Source: Jonesia denitrificans DSM 20603 (GTDB lineage: Bacteria; Actinomycetota; Actinomycetes; Actinomycetales; Cellulomonadaceae). Taken from it: DNA of 64,000 bases. The notes below the pieces were generated by a model. The model was not told the DNA's origin and searched no databases. It saw nothing but the letters and a program-made list of their open reading frames with translations. The DNA lies in assembly GCF_000024065.1 (NCBI RefSeq), contig NC_013174.1, positions 434,001 to 498,000 of the forward strand, given 5' to 3'. A program made the translations under genes and the position numbers. Below, in pieces: positions 57,185 to 64,000 of the stretch (position 1 is the first letter of the stretch; each line of letters starts with the position of its first letter).

Positions 57185-59637
57185 CCACACCGACCATGCC
57201 ACACCACGTGGCCCCAGTCACCCCCACCCAAGAACGGCGGGCGCGCACAACCCCCGCCTCAACGTTTGGCGACTGGGGGGCCCTGGCAGCGTTTGTTGAT
57301 GTTGCCCTCATTGTGTTGCTTGTGGCTGTTTCCTTGTTACCTATCCTGCCAGCCTACGGAAGTCAAGGGGCGTTGTATGCGGTTATTGGTGGTGTGCTGA
57401 CTGGCGCACTACCGGTGGTGATTGGGGCATATGCGCGATGGGCGTTACCCATCACACTCGTGGTGACCTTTGGCGTGTACATCCTTGTTGGCGGGATCAT
57501 TGCTTATGGTCCTACCCTGATCGCAGGTGTCCTCCCATCGCGTGAGTCAATTCAAGGCACCTTGGTGGGGTTAGTCGCCTCATGGAAACAAGCATTAACC
57601 TTGGACCCACCACTTGGCGGGGACACAGGACTGCTGTTGTTACCTTTCCTGATGGGGTTTTTGGGGGCTTTCATCGCTGCATCACTGGCAGTGCGCCGCC
57701 GGACCTGGACGATGACGCTGCTTGCTGCGTCCATTCCGTTGGTGACCCTTGCAGTGGGTATTCTGTGGGGAACGTCAACCGCTCCCCGTGCAAGCCTTAT
57801 TGGAATGCTCATTGTTGTGAGCATCATGGTGTGGGGGTCGTGGCGAATGCGCACGTGGCGCCCGCGCCGGGTGGCTGCTCTGGCTGTCGTTCTGGTCGCA
57901 TCTGTGGTGATTCCCCTTGTTACGGCCCCGATGATGGTGCTGGAAAACCCGCGTTTTGTGTTGCGTACAGTGGTTGAACCTCCATTTGATCCGCAGGACC
58001 AGATCAGTCCGCTGAGCCAGTACCGCTATTTCATCAAAGAGTTCGCTGACACCGACCTGGTCACGGTCACTGATTTGCCAGATGGCGCAACTGTTCGCCT
58101 CGCGACAATGGACCGTTACGACGGGGTGGTATGGTCCGTTTCTGGTGATGGTGACCGCGCGGGCTCTGGGGCTTTTCGACGCATTGGAGAGCGGGTAGAG
58201 AGCACTGTTGAGGGCCCAGTGGCGACAACAACTATTGATATTCACGCGTTGCGTGGTGTGTGGTTACCCACTGTGGGGTATCTCAGCGGCATCACCTATC
58301 AGCGTGGTGTCGCGAAGGACGTCCGGTATAACGACGCGACGGGAACGGCTATTGACGTCAAAGGGATTAGTGAAGGTCTGAGCTACTCGGTGACGTCAGT
58401 GGTTCCACCTCAACCCACCGATGAGCAACTTGGCGATGCGCGTGCCGGGCGGATCGCCATCGCTGACGCTGACAATATTCCCACCGCGGTCGCTGAGCAG
58501 GCGTCCCTCGTGGCTCGTGAGGCTAGTACCGTCCCGCTGGTTGTTCGGTCTTTTGAACAGTTTTTTGTTGAGCGTGGTTTTTTCTCTCACGGTGAGCAAG
58601 TGTCAGGGTACGCGTCGCTGTCAGGGCATGGTTCAGCGCGTATCGCTGAACTTCTTGGTGCTGACCTGATGGTGGGGGACGCCGAACAGTATGCGTCAGC
58701 GATGGCGCTGTTTGCCCGGCAGCAGGGATTCGCATCGCGTGTTGTGATGGGGTTCGCTCCCACGGAGGATGAGCGCGCTCAAGGGGACTCGTTGACGTTC
58801 ACTGGTTCGGATATGGACGCCTGGGTGGAGGTTTACTTTGATGGCCACGGGTGGGTGTCATATTTCCCCACCCCGGACGAGTCGAAGACACCTAATTTGG
58901 CTGAGGACCAGTCAGAGCCGGAACCACAACCTGATTCTATTCAGCCGCCTCCTGACCCTGCGCCCAGTGTGACACCACCTGAGCCAGACATTGAAGATCC
59001 CATTGTTGATACCGAAGAGGACGATCAACGTTCCACGGTGAACTGGGCTGCCATTGTTCGGGTGGTCGCCACCGTGGGTATTCCCGTGCTACTGATTCTT
59101 GGGCCACCACTGCTCATTGTGGCGCTGAAACTCCGTCGCCGCCGGTCTCGGTCGCGGACGCGGGGGCGCGACAAGGCGATTGGTGCGTGGAATGAGTTAA
59201 TTGATGCGGCACGAGACCACAAGATCATGATTCACCGAGATCACACCCGCCGCGAAGCTGCCCGCTACCTGGAGCGGGTCACCCCCGCGCGTGGAGTTGT
59301 GCTCCTCGCTGACCACACTGATCGGGCGGTGTTTGCACCCACCGAACCGCGGGATGCCACGGTGGATACGTTGTGGAATGATGCTTTGGAGTATGTGAAA
59401 GGTCTTGGGGCAGATCAACGCTGGTACCACAAGGTGCGGGCACGTGTGTCGCTTGCGTCTTTGCGGCACGCGAGTGACGCACATACCCGCACCGGGCAGT
59501 GGATTACCGGCCGGTTCCGTCGACCGCGAACTGGTCAATCTGCGCGAGCACCTCAGGTTCTAGTGCAGGAGCAGTCAACGCCTGAAGCGAGTCAGTTAAC
59601 TGCTCTGGACTCGACGCCCCCACCAGAACAGACGTAA
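57181..59637 (+). CDS. TgpA-like membrane protein with pseudo-transglutaminase domain
   Basis: 818 residues. N-terminal block of about six TM helices (residues 35-225), an external domain, a TM near 618-640 (VVATVGIPVLLILGPPLLIVAL) and a cytoplasmic tail. The transglutaminase core is recognisable: GDAEQYASAMALFARQQGFA-type region, MGFAPT and DMDAWVEVYFDGHGW. However the catalytic Cys of the GDCEQ motif is Ala501, the catalytic His of HAW is Asp546, and the third position (FDPT) reads FPTP. It is therefore probably non-catalytic. Last gene of the cluster; its final 134 bases overlap the convergent reductase gene. Confidence 0.88.
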   Translation: MTTPTMPHHVAPVTPTQERRARTTPASTFGDWGALAAFVDVALIVLLVAVSLLPILPAYGSQGALYAVIGGVLTGALPVVIGAYARWALPITLVVTFGVYILVGGIIAYGPTLIAGVLPSRESIQGTLVGLVASWKQALTLDPPLGGDTGLLLLPFLMGFLGAFIAASLAVRRRTWTMTLLAASIPLVTLAVGILWGTSTAPRASLIGMLIVVSIMVWGSWRMRTWRPRRVAALAVVLVASVVIPLVTAPMMVLENPRFVLRTVVEPPFDPQDQISPLSQYRYFIKEFADTDLVTVTDLPDGATVRLATMDRYDGVVWSVSGDGDRAGSGAFRRIGERVESTVEGPVATTTIDIHALRGVWLPTVGYLSGITYQRGVAKDVRYNDATGTAIDVKGISEGLSYSVTSVVPPQPTDEQLGDARAGRIAIADADNIPTAVAEQASLVAREASTVPLVVRSFEQFFVERGFFSHGEQVSGYASLSGHGSARIAELLGADLMVGDAEQYASAMALFARQQGFASRVVMGFAPTEDERAQGDSLTFTGSDMDAWVEVYFDGHGWVSYFPTPDESKTPNLAEDQSEPEPQPDSIQPPPDPAPSVTPPEPDIEDPIVDTEEDDQRSTVNWAAIVRVVATVGIPVLLILGPPLLIVALKLRRRRSRSRTRGRDKAIGAWNELIDAARDHKIMIHRDHTRREAARYLERVTPARGVVLLADHTDRAVFAPTEPRDATVDTLWNDALEYVKGLGADQRWYHKVRARVSLASLRHASDAHTRTGQWITGRFRRPRTGQSARAPQVLVQEQSTPEASQLTALDSTPPPEQT

Positions 59638-60550
59638 TCCGCGCATCGCGAAGGATCCACGAGAGCGCGAGTTGTGCCAGGCTTTGACCGCGATCCGCTG
59701 CGATCGCCGCCAGGCCACGGGCGCGTTCGAGGTAGGTGTCATTGACCCGTTCAGCGGTGAGGAAGTGTCCAACAGCGGCTCGGGAATCAGCAGGGATGTG
59801 ACCGTCAAGGTACCGGTTTGTGAGCAACCCCTGGGCTAAGGGGGAAAACACGATCATGCCCATGGCCAGGTCGTCCACAACCTCCAGCAAGGACTGTCCG
59901 GTTCCTCCAGGTTCGGTGGAACCTGCATCACGCTGTTCGATATGCCGGTTGAACATGGAGTACGACGGTTGATGAATGAGCAGAGGCGTCCCTAACTCCT
60001 GAGCAACCTGATAGGCGGTGCGTGTCTGGGCAGGGGTGTAGTTCGAAATCCCTGCGTAGAGAGCTTTCCCACTGGTGACAGCGCTGTGAAGCGCACCCAT
60101 GGTTTCTTCGATAGGGACGGTTGGGTCGGGACGGTGAGAGTAGAAAATGTCCACATAGTCGAGTCCCATGCGGGTGAGGGACTGGTTGAGGGAAGACAAG
60201 AGGTATTTGCGGGAGCCGCCATCACCGTAGGGTCCCGGCCACATGTCATACCCGGCTTTGGTGGAGATCACCAGTTCGTCACGGTAGGGGGCGAGGTCGG
60301 TGGCGAGGAGGCGCCCAAAGTTGCTTTCCGCACTGCCGTATGGGGGGCCATAGTTGTTGGCGAGGTCAAAGTGGGTGATCCCGTGGTCGAACGCGGTGCG
60401 AACAATGGCACGTTGCCGTTCGAAGGGGGTTGTGTCGCCGAAATTGTGCCACAATCCCAGTGAAATCGCGGGAAGGTCGAGCCCGGAACGGCCGGTGCGA
60501 CGATAGGTCATGGAGTCGTAGCGGTTGTCGCGAGCGGTGTAGTGCGTCAT
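59504..60550 (-). CDS. Aldo/keto reductase, YghZ type
   Basis: 348 residues. NADPH-dependent reductase related to E. coli YghZ/GpR (L-glyceraldehyde 3-phosphate reductase): SLGLWHNFGD, FDLANNYGPP with the catalytic Asp-x3-Tyr, STKAGYDMWPGPYGDGGSRK, DYVDIFYSHR with the His, and LLIHQPSYSMFNR. ATG 60550 is supported by alignment with the YghZ N-terminus although the ribosome site is weak. A perfect palindrome (60610-60626) overlaps its promoter region. It may protect from methylglyoxal-type aldehydes. Confidence 0.88.
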   Translation of the reverse strand: MTHYTARDNRYDSMTYRRTGRSGLDLPAISLGLWHNFGDTTPFERQRAIVRTAFDHGITHFDLANNYGPPYGSAESNFGRLLATDLAPYRDELVISTKAGYDMWPGPYGDGGSRKYLLSSLNQSLTRMGLDYVDIFYSHRPDPTVPIEETMGALHSAVTSGKALYAGISNYTPAQTRTAYQVAQELGTPLLIHQPSYSMFNRHIEQRDAGSTEPGGTGQSLLEVVDDLAMGMIVFSPLAQGLLTNRYLDGHIPADSRAAVGHFLTAERVNDTYLERARGLAAIAADRGQSLAQLALSWILRDARITSVLVGASSPEQLTDSLQALTAPALEPEVLAQIDQFAVDGTGR

Positions 60551-60609
60551 GTGTTGGCCACCAAACTGTTATCTAACTGTCATGCGATCTGTGATCGCTG
60601 CCACTTACT

Positions 60610-60626
60610 CTTCGATAGTATCGAAG
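60610..60626. promoter_or_regulatory. Perfect palindrome in the reductase promoter
   Basis: CTTCGATA, one G, TATCGAAG: 8-bp arms around a single base, 60 bases upstream of the reductase start and inside the only sizeable gap here. It is likely an operator for an unidentified regulator. Confidence 0.55.
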
Positions 60627-60676
60627 TGCGCCAGGCTCAATGGGGAGTCTGAGCGCGCCCCCCCATGGTGGGTCAC

Positions 60677-60696
60677 AAACACTCAGAAGAGTGCTT
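60677..60696 (-). terminator. Weak hairpin after the DUF2207 gene
   Basis: An 8-bp stem (with one G-T pair) and 4-base loop, 12 bases after the gene's stop on the minus strand, followed by GTGACC. Weak terminator at best. Confidence 0.4.
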
Positions 60697-60707
60697 GCAT
60701 CTCCCGG

Positions 60708-62408
60708 TTAAAAACTTGTTTGCGCGAGTTCGTTGAGTGCGTCAATGAACTCGCGAAATGTTGAGCTGTTGGTTGTGAACCATTCCGGGTCAGTAAAGGG
60801 GACATCAGCCGTGTCATGTGCCTCAGCCCATGCGGGGACAGCACCGAGGACCACGGCCCAGGGCAGGAACTCATAAAACCCTGCCCCCGTGAGTGATGTT
60901 GGCGGTTGCGGGTCGCGAAGGTAGTCCCCAAATCCGGCGAGCGCTTCGGCGTATGCCCGTCCATGCGGCGTGCGTTGTTTCCGGTGTGCTTTGGCGAGTG
61001 CTTCGTGGTCGAGGTCTTGTCGAAGTACACCAAGGTCCGCGGTGTCTTGTCCGATGGCTCGCAGGACTTCAAGGAATTGGGGGGCGAGTTGTTCCGCGAT
61101 GGAGGTGAGGTGCACTGTGTCGGTGTGTGCGAAGAACGCGTCCAGGAGGGCTTGTTCTGCGGTGGTGACAGGGTCGTTGGGTGAAAGTCTCGTCAAGGTC
61201 CACCCAGGAGAGGACTTTGACATGTGGATGTGGCCGCGGTGGGCGAGGGTGAGGAGCATGCCGGTGACGTCACGGGCACGCAGTTCTTTGGACATGAGGG
61301 CGCCTGCCACAGCGACTGTGATGCCCGGTGGTGGAGTTGCTCGACGGGGTCCTGTGGGCAGGTCATAGGTTGTTGTGATGGGGGCACCGGGGTGGTCAGC
61401 GACCCAGGTGACGTCGCCGGCTGGTGCTTGCGCGCATCGTTGGTCAGGTCGGCGCCGGGTGGCGGCGATCAGCGTGACGATCAGCCCGCCAGCAATCGCG
61501 GTGACGATGAGGATCATCGGCCAGGGGGAGGACCCGGGGATTTGTTGGTCGATATTTTCGGTCCAGGTGGGGTCGAACTCTGGCGCTTCGGTGTCGTCGT
61601 TGGTGGGGGTTGGGTCCACATCGATGTCGTTGACACCTAGTCGCGTGTAGGTTCCTGGGGGCCAGGTGACGGCAACGGCCATGGTGGTGCTTTCCACCGC
61701 GTTACTGAGGGTGAGTGTCGGTGTGTTGTGTCCTAACGATGTGCACCTGACGGGGTCAGCTGTGGTGGTGTCGTCGGTGGTGGCGAGTTCTTCCCAGTTG
61801 TCGGGGGGAACGAAGTCGCAGTGGGCGGTGGTGGGGGCAAGTGGCCCGTGGACGGTGACGGACACGTGGGGGGTGTAGCGGTCTGTGGTGAGAACGGGCC
61901 AGAAGAATTCGTGGTCTCCGGGGTAGTCGCCTGTTCGGGCGAAGGTGAGTGTGCCTTCTACCGTGTAGCTGAGGGTGAGTGTGAGGGTGTGGGGGATGGA
62001 AGCATCGACAGGGGTGATGGTGACGTGCAGGGTGTTTCCATCATCGAGGACTGAGTGGGTGAGGTCGACACTGTCGGATTCTGTGTGGAAGTTGGTGTAT
62101 TCCAGGCGTCGCCATTCGTCGTTGGTGTACGGGGTGAACCGTTCGAGTGCGCGCCCCAGTGTGCGTGGTGGGGTGGATGCGAACTCCCAGGTGTGTTCTT
62201 CGCGGACAGTGACTTGGCCTTGTTCGGTGAGGCGCACGTCCATGGCAATGGTGTGGCGGGTTTCGCTGGGGAGGTCGTCCTCAGCGGCGCTGACGGTGGT
62301 GGCGTGGCCGGCGGAGGGGGGGATGCTCAGGGTGAGGGCTAGGGTGGTGAGCGCCATGATGAGGAAAGTGAGGGCGGTTATGCGGGTGGGGCGCACGTGG
62401 TTATGCAT
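60708..62408 (-). CDS. DUF2207 family membrane protein
   Basis: 566 residues. Signal-like N-terminal helix (ITALTFLIMALTTLALTLS), an external beta-rich domain of about 270 residues (RLTEQGQVTVREEHTWEF; YTVEGTLTFARTGDYPGDHEFFWPV), a TM helix (PMILIVTAIAGGLIVTLIAA) near 300, and a cytoplasmic part with a winged-helix-like stretch (ELRARDVTGMLLTLAHRGHIHM) and a second hydrophobic region. This is the DUF2207 layout. Function unknown. Start overlaps the ROK gene stop by 8 bases. Confidence 0.8.
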   Translation of the reverse strand: MHNHVRPTRITALTFLIMALTTLALTLSIPPSAGHATTVSAAEDDLPSETRHTIAMDVRLTEQGQVTVREEHTWEFASTPPRTLGRALERFTPYTNDEWRRLEYTNFHTESDSVDLTHSVLDDGNTLHVTITPVDASIPHTLTLTLSYTVEGTLTFARTGDYPGDHEFFWPVLTTDRYTPHVSVTVHGPLAPTTAHCDFVPPDNWEELATTDDTTTADPVRCTSLGHNTPTLTLSNAVESTTMAVAVTWPPGTYTRLGVNDIDVDPTPTNDDTEAPEFDPTWTENIDQQIPGSSPWPMILIVTAIAGGLIVTLIAATRRRPDQRCAQAPAGDVTWVADHPGAPITTTYDLPTGPRRATPPPGITVAVAGALMSKELRARDVTGMLLTLAHRGHIHMSKSSPGWTLTRLSPNDPVTTAEQALLDAFFAHTDTVHLTSIAEQLAPQFLEVLRAIGQDTADLGVLRQDLDHEALAKAHRKQRTPHGRAYAEALAGFGDYLRDPQPPTSLTGAGFYEFLPWAVVLGAVPAWAEAHDTADVPFTDPEWFTTNSSTFREFIDALNELAQTSF

Positions 62409-63633
62409 CAGGTGAAATCCAAGGGGAAGGGTGGGTATAAACCGTGCGCACAGCTTCGTAGGCTGCCCCGAGCATGGCTGCTCCTGATCCGAGGGTGCCG
62501 GGAAGGATGTCGAAGTCTGCCCATGGTGCAGACAGGACCTGGTGGCGCAACGACTCAGTGACCGTTGTGACTATATGAGGGTACAGGTCAGCGTAGATGC
62601 CTCCCAGGACGAACATGTGAATGTCTAGTAAGTTTGCGTATCCCGACAGGGCTCGTCCTAGTGCGGTGGCGGCTCGTTGGACTGCGTCATGTGCGTGGGG
62701 GTTTCCTTGTTCGAGGGCAGTGACGAGACCGGTGATGCCAGCTGAGGTATCGAGTTGTGCTGCTGTGAGCATGGCGTCGAGGCCGGCGTATTGTTCGAGG
62801 CAGCCGCGCGAGCCGCAGGAACATTGTGGGCCGGTGGGGTCAATGGTGACGTGGCCGAGTTCTCCGGACCAGCCGCGTCGGCCCAGGAAGAGGGTGTGGT
62901 CGAGGATGATTGCTGACCCGATGCCCACCTCACCGGAGACGTAGATGAAGGTGTTGAGGTTGGCTTGTTCTTTGGCGGCGAGCGCACCGTAGTTTGCTTC
63001 GTTGCCGATGCGCACGTTGGTGTGTTGCCCGGTGGCGGCGGTGACGGCCGCACTGATGGGGGTGGTGTCGACGGGGTCGAGGTCAGCCCAGCCGAGGTTG
63101 GGGGCGATGCGGAGTGTGGCGTTGTTGGGGTCAACGAGGCCGGGTAGGGCAAGATGCGCGCCGGTGATGATCGGTGTGGAATGGGTGGGGCGGAGTTCTG
63201 ATGCGGTGGCGGTGGTGATGAGCTCGGTGGTGACTGCAGCGAGTTTTTCGAGCACGGTTGCTGGGTCGGATCCGTGAAAATCACCCGGGAGGAGGATGCG
63301 GTGGTAGGCAGTGCCGGTCAAATCATGGATAACCCCACCAAGGTAGGACACGTTCACTTCGAGGCCGATCCCAAAGTATGTCCCTCGTGCTGGGGTGAGT
63401 GGGACCGCTGGGCGGCCGGCTTTCCGGGAGAAGACAGGGTCAAGTTCGGCCACAATGTGTGCGTCGACGAGCAGGTCAACGAGGGAGGACACGGTTGCTC
63501 GGGTGAGGCCAGTGCGTACTGCGAGGGCAGCACGTGAGAGGGGATCTTTGGAGCCAAAGATCTCTTGCGCAACGAGCGCAAGGTTCCTTTCACGCAATGT
63601 ATGTTGGCCGGCGGCGGAATGAACAACTGTCAT
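62401..63633 (-). CDS. ROK-family transcriptional repressor (XylR-like)
   Basis: 410 residues. N-terminal winged-helix domain (LSRAALAVRTGLTRATVSSLVDLLV) and a sugar-kinase-fold ROK domain with GIGLEVN, the zinc motif CSCGSRGCLEQY and the DxGxG-type motif replaced by EVGIGSAI. No kinase activity is expected since the catalytic Asp region is not typical. It diverges from the xylose isomerase gene by 77 bases, which fits xylose-responsive repression. AAGG precedes the ATG. Confidence 0.85.
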   Translation of the reverse strand: MTVVHSAAGQHTLRERNLALVAQEIFGSKDPLSRAALAVRTGLTRATVSSLVDLLVDAHIVAELDPVFSRKAGRPAVPLTPARGTYFGIGLEVNVSYLGGVIHDLTGTAYHRILLPGDFHGSDPATVLEKLAAVTTELITTATASELRPTHSTPIITGAHLALPGLVDPNNATLRIAPNLGWADLDPVDTTPISAAVTAATGQHTNVRIGNEANYGALAAKEQANLNTFIYVSGEVGIGSAIILDHTLFLGRRGWSGELGHVTIDPTGPQCSCGSRGCLEQYAGLDAMLTAAQLDTSAGITGLVTALEQGNPHAHDAVQRAATALGRALSGYANLLDIHMFVLGGIYADLYPHIVTTVTESLRHQVLSAPWADFDILPGTLGSGAAMLGAAYEAVRTVYTHPSPWISPDA

Positions 63634-63637
63634 GGTG

Positions 63638-63666
63638 TTGACCTTATCGAAGCGTGGGGTTAAGTT
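63638..63666 (+). promoter_or_regulatory. Promoter of the xylose isomerase gene
   Basis: TTGACC at 63638-63643 and TAAGTT at 63661-63666 with exactly 17 bases between: a good -35/-10 pair, 45 bases before the xylA ATG. The ROK repressor would be expected to bind within or after it (63664-63690 is AT-rich). Confidence 0.6.
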
Positions 63667-63710
63667 TAATCACACAACAAATATCATCACCCTCGTGAGG
63701 AGAGAGTGCA

Positions 63711-64000
63711 ATGACGCAGCAGGACATCAAATACTCCTTCGGTCTGTGGACAACCGGATGGCAAGGCCGCGACCAGTTCGGTGACGCCACCCGTGCATTT
63801 CGCAGCCCAGCCGACGACGTCCGCAAACTTGCGGAACTCGGTGCGTGGGGTTTCACCTTCCACGACGACGATGTCGTCCCTTTTGGTTCAGATGATGCAA
63901 CCCGCGCCAAGCTCCTCGGCGAGGTCAAGGACGCAGCGCAGGAAACGGGTCTCACCATCGAGATGGTGACCACCAACCTCTTCTCCCACCCCGTCTTCAA
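63711..64000 (+). CDS. xylA: Xylose isomerase (5' part, cut by window end)
   Basis: Starts at ATG 63711 after GAGGAGA and reads open to the window edge: 96 codons beginning [21 protein letters not shown]. The N-terminus is that of the class I (Streptomyces-type) enzymes: LWTVGW-type motif here as [10 protein letters not shown], then [20 protein letters not shown] (catalytic His in FTFHDDD) and [15 protein letters not shown]. It converts D-xylose to xylulose. The remainder of the gene lies beyond the window. The divergent ROK gene is its likely regulator. Confidence 0.93.
   Translation, partial: MTQQDIKYSFGLWTTGWQGRDQFGDATRAFRSPADDVRKLAELGAWGFTFHDDDVVPFGSDDATRAKLLGEVKDAAQETGLTIEMVTTNLFSHPVF

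Overview
The window is a stretch of chromosome from a Gram-positive actinobacterium with moderately high GC. The evidence is GTG starts, many ATGA/GTGA translational overlaps, TANNNT -10 boxes placed directly in front of start codons, and actinobacteria-specific genes: GlnR, a lysC with an internal second start, an RsiG/AmfC-like hairpin protein, a DUF5063 protein after recR, ClpC behind a ClgR-type box, and a DtxR/IdeR box ahead of siderophore genes. The gene set fits the order Micrococcales, in the Jonesia/Cellulomonas/Sanguibacter neighbourhood; the genus is inference. No phage, insertion sequence, CRISPR array or rRNA was seen, so this is core-type chromosome.

Layout. 1-2.8 kb: metQ-metN-metI methionine uptake. 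2.9-6.8 kb: dnaX, recR, DUF5063. 6.9-9.0 kb: two-gene ABC exporter on the minus strand. 9.2-11.5 kb: lysC-asd, start of the aspartate amino-acid pathway. 11.6-13.8 kb: chemoreceptor and a small membrane protein. 14.0-15.4 kb: an aromatic leader peptide and attenuator followed by DAHP synthase. 15.4-20.5 kb: iron-regulated siderophore uptake operon. 20.6-24.4 kb: anchored acidic protein, two tRNA-Pro genes flanking an APC permease, metallophosphoesterase. 24.4-31.3 kb: class A PBP, DUF4177-ridA, Crp, RsiG-like protein, nth, hydrolase, glnR. 31.4-36.4 kb: membrane proteins, DsrE-like protein, a nitrobindin-YgfZ group, FUSC, DUF2516, dtd. 36.4-40.2 kb: glycosyltransferase, clpC. 40.3-43.9 kb: zinc efflux operon (CDF, ArsR, kinase-like protein), GntR/FadR regulator, TspO-like membrane protein.

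The most striking region is 44.0-59.6 kb: eight co-directional, mostly overlapping genes, FHA - PP2C phosphatase - FHA - transmembrane Ser/Thr kinase - 2043-residue beta-propeller/Ig/FN3 surface protein - MoxR AAA ATPase - DUF58 - transglutaminase-like membrane protein. It resembles the kinase-FN3-AAA-DUF58-transglutaminase cluster of bifidobacteria. It reads as a complete phospho-signalling and cell-envelope module in which the kinase has its own FN3-like external domain, and the transglutaminase-fold protein has lost its expected catalytic Cys and His.

59.5-64 kb: YghZ-type aldo/keto reductase whose 3' end overlaps the cluster's last gene, DUF2207 protein, ROK repressor, and the start of xylA, cut by the window end.
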